Shown: in pieces, positions 27,411-36,766 of the stretch
Layout: every line of letters starts with the position of its first letter
Position numbering within the stretch: position 1 is the first letter of the stretch
From: Prochlorococcus sp. AG-402-M15
GTDB lineage: Bacteria > Cyanobacteriota > Cyanobacteriia > PCC-6307 > Cyanobiaceae
Reading direction: 5' to 3'
Assembly: GCA_003216615.1 (NCBI GenBank)
Contig: QCIP01000010.1
Span: 1 to 64,000, forward strand
Length of the DNA: 64,000 nucleotides
Position numbers and translations under genes: made by a program
The notes under the pieces: generated by a model
What the model was told of the DNA's origin: nothing
The model's database searches: none
Seen by the model: the letters and a program-made list of their open reading frames with translations, nothing else

Positions 27411-29949
27411 TTAATTCTTCGACATCGCAAGTAATTTCTACTGGCATTGGAGAGACTTTCCATATTGATTTACAGTACTCTCTAATAGATCTATCTGAAG
27501 AAAAATAACCTGATCTAGCAGTATTTAATAATGCCATTTTGTTCCAAGATTTTTTATTATTCCAGCATTCACTAACTACATCCTGTTTATTTAAGTAGTC
27601 TTCAAAGTCAGCCATAACAAAAAATGGGTCGTGTCCAGTCAAGCTATTTAATAAAGGTTTAAATAATTCTTTATCCCCATTGCTAAAGTGACCAATTTCA
27701 ATAAGGCGTATTACCTCTTTAAGCTCTGGACATTGATCGATAAAAGTTTTGGGAGAGTAATTATTATTTTTTAAATCCATAATTTCGCTTTCAGTTTTAC
27801 CAAAAAGAAAGAAGTTATCTTTTTTTACAAGATCTCTTAATTCCACATTAGCTCCATCTAAAGTTCCAATAGTTAAAGCTCCATTCATGGCAAACTTCAT
27901 ATTTCCAGTTCCAGAGGCTTCTTTGCCAGCAGTTGAAATTTGTTCTGAAAGATCTGTTGCAGGATAAACTATTTCACCAAGTTTAACGTTATAGTCTGGA
28001 AGAAAAACAACCCTTAATAAACCATCCATATCTGGATCAGAATTAACTACATCAGCAATACCATTAATGAATCTAATCATCAGCTTTGCCATAAAGTAAC
28101 CAGGAGCAGCTTTACCTCCGAAAATTATTGTTCTTGGGACTTCATACTTGTTTGTACCACCTTTGATTCTTAGATATTGAGCAATAATTTGCAGGGCGTT
28201 TAAATGTTGTCTTTTATATTGATGAATTCTTTTTACTTGAACATCAAATAAACTTGATGGATCTACTAGTATTCCAGTTTTTGAATGGATAAAACTAGCT
28301 AATTTTCTTTTGCCATTTAATTTAGTTTCCTCAAATTTTTGTAAAAAATTGCTATCATCTTGTTTATCTTCAAGTTTTTTCAGAAGTTCCATATTGGTTA
28401 TCCAATCAGGCCCAACTTCTTTCTCTAGAAGCTTAGATAATGAAGGATTTGAGAGGGCAACCCATCTTCTTGGAGTTACCCCATTAGTAACATTTGTAAA
28501 TTTTTCAGGCCAAAGTTTTGCAAATTCAGGAAGAAGTTGTCTTTTTATTAAATCAGAGTGAAGAGCTGCTACCCCATTTATATGATGTGCTCCAATCGTA
28601 GCTAAGTGAGCCATTCGTACTGATTTAGGACCCTCTTCATCAATTATTGAGAGTTTTTGAAGGATTTTGTCATCACCTGGATAACGTAGTCTTAACTGTT
28701 GTAAAAATCTCCAATTAATTTCATAAATAATTTCAAGATGGCGAGGAAGGAGATCATTAAATAAACCTAAATCCCATTTCTCTAAAGCTTCAGGAAGTAA
28801 TGTGTGGTTAGTATATGCAACTGATGAGGTTGTTATATTCCAAGCTTCATCCCAACCTACTTGATATTGGTCAATAAGTAATCGCATTAATTCTGCTACT
28901 GCTATAGCAGGATGTGTATCATTTAACTGGACTGTCCAATGATTAGGAAATTCAGTTATTGGTATTGATCTTTTTTCGAGGCTTCTCAACATATCCTGAA
29001 GAGAACAACTTACGAAAAAGTGTTGTTGTTTGAGTCTTAATCTTCTACCTTCGTCAGTTCCATCATTTGGATATAGAACTTTTGAGAGAGTTTCAGATGC
29101 AACTTTTTCTTCTACTGCTCCATAGTAATCACCAATATTGAATGCATAAAAGTCAAAACTTTCTGTTGCGTCGGCTCTCCATAATCTTAACCTGTCACAT
29201 GTATTGACTCTGTATCCTAAAACTGGAACATCATGAGGTACGCCAATTGCGTGTTCTGAAGGGATCCATCTTGATCTGAAGTTCCCTTTATCATCTCTAT
29301 AATTTTCAGTTCTACCTCCAAAACCAACGAAACATGATTCATCAGGTTGTGGAAGTTCCCATGGCCATCCACCTTTTAGCCATTTATCAGTTACTTCAAC
29401 TTGCCAACCATCTCTAATTAACTGATTGAATATGCCAAATTCATATCGAATACCATAACCTACTGCCGGTACTTGAAGAGATGCTAATGATTCCATATAA
29501 CAAGCAGCAAGTCTGCCAAGTCCACCATTACCTAATCCAGGCTCCTCTTCGACTTCAAGTATTGTTGATAATGATTCTATCCCAAATCTCTTTAAAGCAT
29601 CTTCCGCTTCTTGAGTTATTCCAAGATTGAGCAGATTATTACTTAATTGAGGACCTATTAAAAATTCTGCTGATAAGTAGGCAACTGTTTTTTGTGGTTT
29701 TTTTCTAATGACTTCTTGGCTGGCTAAATATCTTGTCATTAGCCTATCTTTAACTGCGTAACTTAAAGCCATATACAAGTCGTGAGGACTTGCAGAAGTA
29801 GCTAACTTTCCAAGAGTATAGAAGAGATGGGCTGTCATGCCTTGGAAAACAGCATCAGAATCCATGCCAGCTTTCTCAGGATCTAAGTAGCAGCCTGGTG
29901 TAGGCAAGCGCAGATCAAAGGGTTTGTTGGAATTCATTGGAGTAGCCAT
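27403..29949 (-). CDS. glgP: Glycogen phosphorylase
   Basis: About 848 residues from the ATG at 29949; further in-frame Met codons at 29967 and 29937 are possible, so the first residues are uncertain. The phosphorylase core is clear: GLGNGGLGRLAACYMESLA, YGIRYEFGIFNQLI, FGGKAAPGYFMAKLMIRFIN and the PLP site EASGTGNMKFAMNGALTIGTLDGANVE, where Lys holds pyridoxal phosphate. It releases glucose 1-phosphate from glycogen, which cyanobacteria burn at night. It is divergent from the antiporter gene. Confidence 0.97.
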   Translation of the reverse strand: MATPMNSNKPFDLRLPTPGCYLDPEKAGMDSDAVFQGMTAHLFYTLGKLATSASPHDLYMALSYAVKDRLMTRYLASQEVIRKKPQKTVAYLSAEFLIGPQLSNNLLNLGITQEAEDALKRFGIESLSTILEVEEEPGLGNGGLGRLAACYMESLASLQVPAVGYGIRYEFGIFNQLIRDGWQVEVTDKWLKGGWPWELPQPDESCFVGFGGRTENYRDDKGNFRSRWIPSEHAIGVPHDVPVLGYRVNTCDRLRLWRADATESFDFYAFNIGDYYGAVEEKVASETLSKVLYPNDGTDEGRRLRLKQQHFFVSCSLQDMLRSLEKRSIPITEFPNHWTVQLNDTHPAIAVAELMRLLIDQYQVGWDEAWNITTSSVAYTNHTLLPEALEKWDLGLFNDLLPRHLEIIYEINWRFLQQLRLRYPGDDKILQKLSIIDEEGPKSVRMAHLATIGAHHINGVAALHSDLIKRQLLPEFAKLWPEKFTNVTNGVTPRRWVALSNPSLSKLLEKEVGPDWITNMELLKKLEDKQDDSNFLQKFEETKLNGKRKLASFIHSKTGILVDPSSLFDVQVKRIHQYKRQHLNALQIIAQYLRIKGGTNKYEVPRTIIFGGKAAPGYFMAKLMIRFINGIADVVNSDPDMDGLLRVVFLPDYNVKLGEIVYPATDLSEQISTAGKEASGTGNMKFAMNGALTIGTLDGANVELRDLVKKDNFFLFGKTESEIMDLKNNNYSPKTFIDQCPELKEVIRLIEIGHFSNGDKELFKPLLNSLTGHDPFFVMADFEDYLNKQDVVSECWNNKKSWNKMALLNTARSGYFSSDRSIREYCKSIWKVSPMPVEITCDVEELTN

Positions 29950-30056
29950 ATAACAGACAATAGCCATTTTTTAGGAAATTTCTTTGTTGTAACTTCAGAT
30001 CCACACTTGTTGAGTATTTTTGCTTTTTTCTTACATATTTCTTAAAGTGGGCCCTC

Positions 30057-30090
30057 AATAAACTATCTTCCAATTAGGTAGTTTATTTTT
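30057..30090 (+). terminator. Hairpin with a T-run upstream of the antiporter gene
   Basis: AATAAACTA (30057-30065) and TAGTTTATT (30079-30087) are perfect inverted repeats around a 13-base loop, followed by Ts, so the structure looks like an intrinsic terminator for plus-strand transcription. It lies between divergent glgP and the antiporter gene, with no ORF upstream. It could end a small RNA or act in the antiporter leader. A GGGCCC palindrome sits just before it. Confidence 0.4.
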
Positions 30091-30102
30091 CTCTCATTTC
30101 AT

Positions 30103-31470
30103 ATGTATTCCTTACTTGCTGAATTAAGTGCACATGATTTAGAAGTTGCTGAAACGTTGATAGGAGTTATAAGATTTCTATTGATATTTTTAGCTGCAAG
30201 AGCATTAGCAGAAGTATTAGTAAGACTCAGTTTACCAACTATTGTAGGCGAGCTTCTTGCAGGAGTTGTAATAGGAGCATCAGGATTCCATTTGTTAATA
30301 CCCCCATCAGCTGGAACTGAACTAAATCAAGGTCTTGTAAATGTTATTAGTTCATTAGCTTCAATTCCCCCGCAAGCAGTACCTGATGTTTATTTTGAAA
30401 GTTTTCCATCCCTTCAAGCAGTAGCAACACTTGGTTTATATGCACTTTTATTTTTAACAGGATTAGAAAGTGAATTAGAGGAATTGGTAGCCGTCGGTGC
30501 GCAGGCTTTTACTGTTGCAATGGCTGGGGTAATTTTACCGTTTGCATTTGGCACTTTCGGATTAATGTTTATTTTCCAAGTAGATCTAATTCCAGCAGTT
30601 TTTGCTGGAGCATCGATGACAGCAACAAGTATAGGAATTACTGCAAGTGTTTTTGGTGAATTAGGATATTTGAAAACTAGAGAAGGACAGATTGTTATTG
30701 GTGCGGCAGTTCTAGACGATATTTTGGGTATTGTTATTCTCGCAGTTGTCGTAGCTCTTGCTGCAGGAGGTTCTCTAGAAATTGCTCCTATAGTTAAATT
30801 AGTTGCGGCAGCTGTAGTATTTGTCATAGCTGCTATCGCATTAAGTAGAACGGCAGCACCGGGATTTGATTGGCTATTAGATAGATTGAAAGCTCCTGGA
30901 GCTGTAGTGGTAGCGTCTTTTGTAATACTTGTATTATGCTGTTTTGTCGCAACAGCTATTGGATTAGAAGCAGCTTTAGGTGCTTTTGCTGCTGGATTGA
31001 TTCTGAGTAGTTCTAAGAATAATCATGCAATACAACAATCTGTTTTACCTTTGGTATCCTTATTTGCAACTATTTTCTTTGTATTGGTAGGAGCTGGAAT
31101 GGACTTATCAGTTATTAATCCACTTGATCCAACAAGTAGATCAGCTCTTGTAGTTGCAGGATTTTTATTAGTTGTTGCAATTATTGGAAAAATTGCTGCC
31201 GGATGGGTATTTTCAAGTGATAAGCCTACTAATAGATTAGTTGTTGGTTTAGGTATGATGCCTAGAGGAGAGGTTGGTTTAATTTTCCTTGGGCTAGGAA
31301 CAAGCGCTAAGTTGTTAACTCCTTCTCTTGAAGCAGCTATTTTATTAATGGTTATTGGAACTACATTTCTTGCACCTGTTCTCTTAAGAATTGTTCTAAA
31401 AGATAAGCCCCCAAATGATGGCAATAAAATTTCAGATGATGTTGCAGCTGATCCTGTGGGTCTTCTTTAG
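30103..31470 (+). CDS. Cation/proton antiporter, CPA2 (Kef/NapA) type
   Basis: 455 residues, about 12 membrane helices. It has the Na+/H+ exchanger domain with the CPA2 run GASMTATSIGITASVF, GAAVLDDILGIVILAVV (the two conserved acidic residues of the ion site), and GMMPRGEVGLIFLGLG. It lacks a C-terminal TrkA-N/RCK domain, so it is closer to NapA-type Na+(K+)/H+ exchangers than to full Kef channels. It would act in pH and sodium control at the plasma or thylakoid membrane. Which ions it moves is not known. Confidence 0.9.
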   Translation: MYSLLAELSAHDLEVAETLIGVIRFLLIFLAARALAEVLVRLSLPTIVGELLAGVVIGASGFHLLIPPSAGTELNQGLVNVISSLASIPPQAVPDVYFESFPSLQAVATLGLYALLFLTGLESELEELVAVGAQAFTVAMAGVILPFAFGTFGLMFIFQVDLIPAVFAGASMTATSIGITASVFGELGYLKTREGQIVIGAAVLDDILGIVILAVVVALAAGGSLEIAPIVKLVAAAVVFVIAAIALSRTAAPGFDWLLDRLKAPGAVVVASFVILVLCCFVATAIGLEAALGAFAAGLILSSSKNNHAIQQSVLPLVSLFATIFFVLVGAGMDLSVINPLDPTSRSALVVAGFLLVVAIIGKIAAGWVFSSDKPTNRLVVGLGMMPRGEVGLIFLGLGTSAKLLTPSLEAAILLMVIGTTFLAPVLLRIVLKDKPPNDGNKISDDVAADPVGLL

Positions 31471-31513
31471 GAAATAAGTTTATTAGAATCAATCAACATA
31501 GGAATTTCAATAT

Positions 31514-32413
31514 ATGAAAAAATCAGCTCTGATAGATAGTGATATTAATTATGACTGGAATTTTTTAAATTACCCAATACATACTGTTTCAGCTAAGCCT
31601 GAACAAACAACAAAAGAATTTGCAATTTTATTAATTCATGGTTTCGGCGCTTCTACGGATCATTGGAGATTTAATATCCCTGTTTTGAGTACAAAATACG
31701 AAGTTCATGCTATGGATTTACTCGGTTTTGGAAAAAGTCCTAAGCCTCAAGACGTCGAATACTCAGGATCTTTATGGAAAGATCAGGTTGTCGCTTATGT
31801 AAAAGAGAAAATAAAAAAACCTACAATTGTTGTTGGAAATTCATTAGGTGGTTATGCAGCATTAGCAGCTGGTGCAGAATTAAATGAGCTAAACGCAGGA
31901 GTGATTTTACTTAATGCTGCTGGATATTTTAGTGAAGAAAAAACTATCAAAAAGAATATGTTGCAAACTTCAATTGAAACAGTTGCCGGCATATTTTTGA
32001 AAAATATTGTTCTTCAACGTTTGATTTTTGAGAATATGAGAAATCCAAAAAATATTAAAAAAACTTTGAATCAAGTTTATGTTGATAAAAAAAATGTTGA
32101 TGATTTTTTAGTTGAGTCAATAAGGAAGCCTTCGCTAGATTTCGGAGCTTTTAATGTTTTTAGAAGTGTATTTAACCCATCAGGTCCTCAGGGATTGCCG
32201 TTGGATAAGTTATTCGCAAAACTAAATGCACCATTATTACTTCTTTGGGGAGGAAAAGATCCATGGATGAACACTCCAAAAAAAAGAAATCTATATAAAA
32301 AATTTACACCAAAGAATACAAAAGAAATTATTCTTGATGCAGGACATTGTCCTCATGATGAAATACCTGAATTAGTTAATCAGCATATTTTGGATTGGGT
32401 TGACTCTCTTTAA
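31514..32413 (+). CDS. Alpha/beta-fold hydrolase
   Basis: 299 residues. The triad is visible: nucleophile Ser in VVGNSLGGYAAL, acid in WGGKDPWM and base His in DAGHCPHDEIPE. An oxyanion-loop HGFGASTDHWRFN is near residue 40. It resembles the hydrolase at 3030-3944 in all these motifs (HGFGAS, HWR, GHCPHDE), so they are probably paralogues. Substrate unknown. It follows the antiporter by 43 bp and precedes the epimerase-like gene by 9 bp, which suggests a run of genes transcribed together. Confidence 0.85.
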   Translation: MKKSALIDSDINYDWNFLNYPIHTVSAKPEQTTKEFAILLIHGFGASTDHWRFNIPVLSTKYEVHAMDLLGFGKSPKPQDVEYSGSLWKDQVVAYVKEKIKKPTIVVGNSLGGYAALAAGAELNELNAGVILLNAAGYFSEEKTIKKNMLQTSIETVAGIFLKNIVLQRLIFENMRNPKNIKKTLNQVYVDKKNVDDFLVESIRKPSLDFGAFNVFRSVFNPSGPQGLPLDKLFAKLNAPLLLLWGGKDPWMNTPKKRNLYKKFTPKNTKEIILDAGHCPHDEIPELVNQHILDWVDSL

Positions 32414-32422
32414 GTAATAACT

Positions 32423-33277
32423 GTGAAACTTGAATTATCTAATAAAGATCAAGGAATTTTTGTCTTTCAATTAGATAAAAATAACTACATTAAATTTTGT
32501 CCTAAAAGAGGAGGCGTTATTACAAATTGGGTTTCGGATGGTAATGAAATACTTTATTTCGATGAAAAAAGATTTATGGACAAGACAAAAAGTATTAGAG
32601 GAGGCATTCCAATCTTGTTTCCAATATGTGGAAATCTCAATTTCTCTAGTTCAGTATTTGGAAATGGTTATTTGCAATTACCACAACATGGTTTCGCTAG
32701 GGATTTGCAATGGCAATACTCCTTCAATGAAAATGAAAAATTTTTATGCTTATTCTTAAATGCATCTAAAAAAACCAAAAAATATTATCCTTTCGATTTC
32801 GAACTAAGAATAGAAGTTACCTTAAAGATTAACTGTTTAGAATTTGAAATTACAATCCATAACAAAACAGACTTTGTTATGCCTATAAATTTTGGTTTGC
32901 ATCCTTATTTTAATGTTTCAGATTTCAAAAATTTAGATTTTATTGATAATCCACTTAATTGTCAGGATCAAAAAAGAAACCTTATAAGTAATACTTTGGA
33001 TGAATTAAACAAAATTAATTTAGGAGTTGATCTACTTATGTATACTTCTGGTAGAAGCTCTTTTAAAGATAAAATTTTTAAAAGAGAAGTAACTTTAAAT
33101 CATCCATATCCTTTTGATTTAGGAGTTATTTGGAGTGATCCTCCAAGAAGAATGATATGTCTCGAACCTTGGACTAGTCCCCGAAATTCTTTTGTTGATG
33201 GATTTAGAAACATTATGATTCCTTCAAATGATAGTAAAAGGTTAAATGCCTCAATACAAATAAAATCTCTTAAGTAA
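32423..33277 (+). CDS. Aldose 1-epimerase (galactose mutarotase)-like protein
   Basis: 284 residues from a GTG start, nine bases after the hydrolase stop. The galactose-mutarotase beta fold is suggested by FCPKRGGVITNWVSDGNEILY, GGIPILFPICGNL, QHGFARDLQW and NFGLHPYFNVSD, where His residues match the catalytic positions of D-hexose-6-phosphate mutarotase/aldose epimerase relatives. Expected role: interconverting alpha and beta anomers of hexoses or hexose phosphates. The substrate is not defined. Confidence 0.8.
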   Translation: MKLELSNKDQGIFVFQLDKNNYIKFCPKRGGVITNWVSDGNEILYFDEKRFMDKTKSIRGGIPILFPICGNLNFSSSVFGNGYLQLPQHGFARDLQWQYSFNENEKFLCLFLNASKKTKKYYPFDFELRIEVTLKINCLEFEITIHNKTDFVMPINFGLHPYFNVSDFKNLDFIDNPLNCQDQKRNLISNTLDELNKINLGVDLLMYTSGRSSFKDKIFKREVTLNHPYPFDLGVIWSDPPRRMICLEPWTSPRNSFVDGFRNIMIPSNDSKRLNASIQIKSLK

Positions 33278-33290
33278 TTATGTAATACTT

Positions 33291-34640
33291 ATGAAATTTG
33301 TCGTTATAGATGATGATCCCACAGGCTCTCAAACTGTTCATGATTGCTTATTACTGCTTAAGTGGGACTGCTCAACTTTAGTCAAAGGTTTTGAATCTAA
33401 ATCAAATTTATTTTTTATTTTGGCTAATACAAGGTCACTATCGGAAAATGATGCGAAATTAACAATAGAGGAAATTTGCAAAAATCTTAATACTGTAATT
33501 GCTTCTCAAGCATATGAAGAAGAAATTATTTTTATAAGTAGAGGAGACTCTACTCTTCGAGGACATAACTTTTTAGAGCCAAGTGCTCTAAATAGTTGCT
33601 TAGGTCCTTTTGATGCTACTTTTCATATTCCAGCTTTCATAGAGGGTAAAAGATTAACAATTAATGGATCTCATTTTGTTGATAAAACCCCTATTAGTCA
33701 AACAATTTTTGCAACAGATAAAATTTTTGGATATGAGACAAGTAATGTCAAGAATCTTTTATTTCAGCAGAGTAAATCTCAAATAAATTTTGAAGATATT
33801 CACAATCTTTTATTGTCAGATATCGAAATTTTAAATGATGAAGAAAATAATATTGTTTTTAAAACACTAAAGAACTTGAAGAATAATAAACATGTAATTG
33901 TAGATGTAGAAAATTATTCTCAACTAAAAAATTTTTCTTTAGTAATTAAAAAATTAATTAAACACAAAAAATTCCTTTTTCGAACTGCAGCAAGTTTTAT
34001 AAGTTCAATTTCTGAGAAAAAAAGTGTCTCTCATAGTGAAATATTTTTCTCTAATTTAAGAATAAGAAATAAAGAAAAGAGTTTTCTTCCAGGACTGATA
34101 ATTATTGGATCCTATGTGGAACTTTCAACAATACAATTAAATAATTTATTAGAGATAAGTAATTGTAATCCAGTTGAATTAGATGTTTTTGAATTCTTTA
34201 AAATTACTTCATCAGATAATAATAAGAAGCGAAGGAATTTGTTTAAAAATAAATTTTTGAAAGAAATTAGATTTTCTTTTGAGAAAGGAAAAACTCCTGT
34301 TTTGTTTACTTCAAGAAAATTTATGTCCTTAGATTCTTCTGAAATATTTAACTTTTATAATTTACTTGCTTGTTTTATTGCTGAATTAGTCGCAGATTTG
34401 AAGTATGAGATAGGATATTTGATTTCAAAAGGTGGAATAACAACAAATTTGATTCTTAGTAATGGACTTAATGCAGAATATGTTTATCTTGAAGGACAGA
34501 TTTTAACAGGCATTTCAGTGGTGACTTATAACCTAAAAAATGGCAAAAAACTTCCTATTATTACTCATCCTGGAAACATTGGCACTAAAGATTCATTGGT
34601 TAATATTTGGAAAGTTTTTGAAAATAAAAATAATTTTTAA
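33291..34640 (+). CDS. Four-carbon acid sugar kinase family protein (DUF1537)
   Basis: 449 residues. The N-terminal motif DDDPTGSQTVHD at 7-18 and the following ILANTRSLSE are hallmarks of the OtnK/DtnK/DUF1537 family; SRGDSTLRGHN and the C-terminal SKGGITTN...GISVVTY segment also fit. Known members phosphorylate four-carbon acid sugars such as threonate in catabolic operons, but here no partner aldolase or epimerase of that pathway is seen. It follows the epimerase-like gene by 13 bp. The physiological substrate is unknown. Confidence 0.85.
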   Translation: MKFVVIDDDPTGSQTVHDCLLLLKWDCSTLVKGFESKSNLFFILANTRSLSENDAKLTIEEICKNLNTVIASQAYEEEIIFISRGDSTLRGHNFLEPSALNSCLGPFDATFHIPAFIEGKRLTINGSHFVDKTPISQTIFATDKIFGYETSNVKNLLFQQSKSQINFEDIHNLLLSDIEILNDEENNIVFKTLKNLKNNKHVIVDVENYSQLKNFSLVIKKLIKHKKFLFRTAASFISSISEKKSVSHSEIFFSNLRIRNKEKSFLPGLIIIGSYVELSTIQLNNLLEISNCNPVELDVFEFFKITSSDNNKKRRNLFKNKFLKEIRFSFEKGKTPVLFTSRKFMSLDSSEIFNFYNLLACFIAELVADLKYEIGYLISKGGITTNLILSNGLNAEYVYLEGQILTGISVVTYNLKNGKKLPIITHPGNIGTKDSLVNIWKVFENKNNF

Positions 34641-34642
34641 AA

Positions 34643-36067
34643 TTAGAAATTTGAGATAATTTCTTCAGCAAAACTACTGCAGGATAAGGGTTCTACTTTT
34701 GGTTCCATTAAGCGTGCTAGATCATAGGTTACTTTTTTTTGCTCTATTGCCTTACTTAAACCATTAGTAATTAAGTTAGCTGCTTCATCCCAACCAAAAT
34801 ATTCAAGCATCATTACACCACTAAGAATTACTGAGCCTGGGTTAATCTTGTTTAAGCCTGCATGTTTTGGAGCGGTTCCGTGCGTAGCTTCGAAAATTGC
34901 TGCATTATCTCCAATATTTGCACCGGGAGCCATACCTAGGCCTCCAACAATTGCTGCAGCTGCATCAGAAACATAGTCTCCATTAAGGTTTAATGTTGCA
35001 AGAATTGAATATTCTTGAGGTCTAGTTTGAATTTGTTGAAATATACTATCAGCTATCCGATCATCAACAAGAATAAGTTCTCTCCATTTTCCATCTCCGT
35101 GAGAATTTGATATTGATGCAATAACTTCTTTAATTTCTTCGCAAATGAATGCTTTTTTGTTATTTGTAAGCTTGTCAAAACCTGGTTCAATTTTTCGAGC
35201 ATTATTTTCAATTGTAATTTCTGGATTTTTCTGAATATTATCTAAAATCCAGCTTTCTCTTTCTGTAATGCAATCTTCTCTAAATTCATTTACTGCTAAT
35301 TCATATCCCCAATCTCTAAATGCACCTTCTGTATATTTCATAATATTCCCTTTATGTACAAGAGTCACATGCCTTTTATCTCCTGATAATCTTTTAGCAT
35401 GTTCAATAGCTTTTCTAATATGCCTTTGGCTCCCAGATTTACTCACCGGTTTTATTCCAATACCTGATCCATTTGGTATGGATCTATTTTTTAAATTTTT
35501 ACTTTTTGGTATGACAACGTTATTTAAGTGATTAATTAATTCAAGACAATTATTATCCTCCGCTTCCCATTCAATTCCCATGTAGATATCCTCAGTATTT
35601 TCTCTATAAACAATAACGTCTAAATTTTGGGGATTTTTGTGAGGGCTTGGAGTTCCTGAATAATATTTGCATGGCCTAACACAGCTATATAAATCAAAGA
35701 TTTGCCTTAATGCAACATTAAGAGATCTAATACCTCCACCGATGGGAGTAGTTAAAGGCCCTTTGATGGCTACACCAAAGTGTTTGATTGCTTCAATAGT
35801 ATCTTGAGGGAGATAGTTATATGTTCCATAAAGTTCACAAGCTTCATCGCCTGCATAGACTTTAAACCAATTAATTTTTCTTTCATCTCCATAGCTTTTT
35901 TTAATCGCTGAATCAAGAACGATTTGAGTAGCAGGCCAAATATCAACTCCAGTACCATCACCCCGAATAAATGGGACAATTGGATTATTAGGAACTTTAG
36001 GTTTGCCTTGATTAAAAGTTATTATCTCGCCTTCATTAGGTAAAGTTAATTTTTCAAATTTTGGCAT
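34643..36067 (-). CDS. icd: Isocitrate dehydrogenase (NADP+)
   Basis: 474 residues. The isocitrate-binding segment SLNVALRQIFDLYSCVRPCK (conserved SxN...R...R) and VIVYRENTEDIYMGIEW are present, with KHAGLNKINPGSVILSGVMML and ATHGTAPKHAG near the cofactor site. It makes 2-oxoglutarate, which in cyanobacteria feeds glutamate synthesis because the TCA cycle is not a standard one. It is convergent with the DUF1537 gene (2-bp gap). Confidence 0.96.
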   Translation of the reverse strand: MPKFEKLTLPNEGEIITFNQGKPKVPNNPIVPFIRGDGTGVDIWPATQIVLDSAIKKSYGDERKINWFKVYAGDEACELYGTYNYLPQDTIEAIKHFGVAIKGPLTTPIGGGIRSLNVALRQIFDLYSCVRPCKYYSGTPSPHKNPQNLDVIVYRENTEDIYMGIEWEAEDNNCLELINHLNNVVIPKSKNLKNRSIPNGSGIGIKPVSKSGSQRHIRKAIEHAKRLSGDKRHVTLVHKGNIMKYTEGAFRDWGYELAVNEFREDCITERESWILDNIQKNPEITIENNARKIEPGFDKLTNNKKAFICEEIKEVIASISNSHGDGKWRELILVDDRIADSIFQQIQTRPQEYSILATLNLNGDYVSDAAAAIVGGLGMAPGANIGDNAAIFEATHGTAPKHAGLNKINPGSVILSGVMMLEYFGWDEAANLITNGLSKAIEQKKVTYDLARLMEPKVEPLSCSSFAEEIISNF

Positions 36068-36085
36068 AGCATTGAATTAATAAAA

Positions 36086-36132
36086 GATAACTCATTGAAG
36101 TTCTTCGTATTGTAATTTGCGATGAGTTATTT
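36086..36132. promoter_or_regulatory. Inverted repeat upstream of icd
   Basis: ATAACTCAT (36087-36095) and ATGAGTTAT (36122-36130) are perfect 9-base arms around a 26-base loop that itself contains GAAGTTCTTC. Bases outside the arms can extend the pairing with one G-T pair. It begins about 20 bp before the icd start on the minus strand and is followed by TTTTCTTT on the plus strand. It could be a leader structure of icd, an operator, or a terminator of a plus-strand RNA. No factor can be named. Confidence 0.3.
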
Positions 36133-36277
36133 TCTTTAAAACCTAGAAATTTATTATTCAAATGTGAATAGAGAATACTTTATTGATCAGCATTTCAACA
36201 TCTTTATTAAAAGAAAAAGTAGTTAATAAGCAAGTTAAAGCAAATTATGTCATTTTCTAAAAAATACTCAGCTACTT

Positions 36278-36709
36278 ATGAATGCGAGTTCAAATGTAAG
36301 TAATGTTGAAACAGCTAATAAAATTGCTTCTACTGCAGCTTTGTTTCGGAAATATTTTCCAGATGCAAGCGTAAACTTTAGTCCCTGGGACAATTCAAAT
36401 AATGAATCCATGCGAGATACTATTGATTTTGCATTTCATTTCCCTGGTTGGAGTCCTCTTATTGAATGTAGAGCAATACTCTTACAATTAAGAATTGAAA
36501 ATGATAATAATGACAGAGTCCCGAAATTGTTGGGAATAATAATGCGAGGTATGATTGTTCCATCCGAGAGATGGAGAGTGGCTACCATCGGTGATTGGGA
36601 AATGACTGGCACTCATCTTCCTCAAAAGGAACAAAAAGATAACCTTTTTTTGGTTTGTAAAGAACTTTATAAGCTATTCTCTACAACATCCGCTGGTAAC
36701 AAAAATTAG
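36278..36709 (+). CDS. Conserved protein of unknown function upstream of ho1
   Basis: 143 residues, soluble, no membrane segment. Blocks such as FPDASVNFSPWDNSNNES, FHFPGWSPLIECRAILLQLR and WRVATIGDWEMTGTHLP look like a compact alpha/beta domain. I do not recognise a family. It is followed 57 bp later by the ho1-pebA-pebB run, but nothing in the sequence ties it to bilin synthesis. Confidence 0.7.
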   Translation: MNASSNVSNVETANKIASTAALFRKYFPDASVNFSPWDNSNNESMRDTIDFAFHFPGWSPLIECRAILLQLRIENDNNDRVPKLLGIIMRGMIVPSERWRVATIGDWEMTGTHLPQKEQKDNLFLVCKELYKLFSTTSAGNKN

Positions 36710-36766
36710 CTGTTTTATGTATTTTCCTTGTAGATTAAATACACTTACAAAAATAATTCAAAATAT

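Noticed and set aside
30414-31424. Two long antisense ORFs (137 and 133 residues) within the antiporter gene
   Set aside because: Composition (Ala, Thr, Pro, Asn rich) is what the complement of a hydrophobic membrane protein gives; no independent signals.
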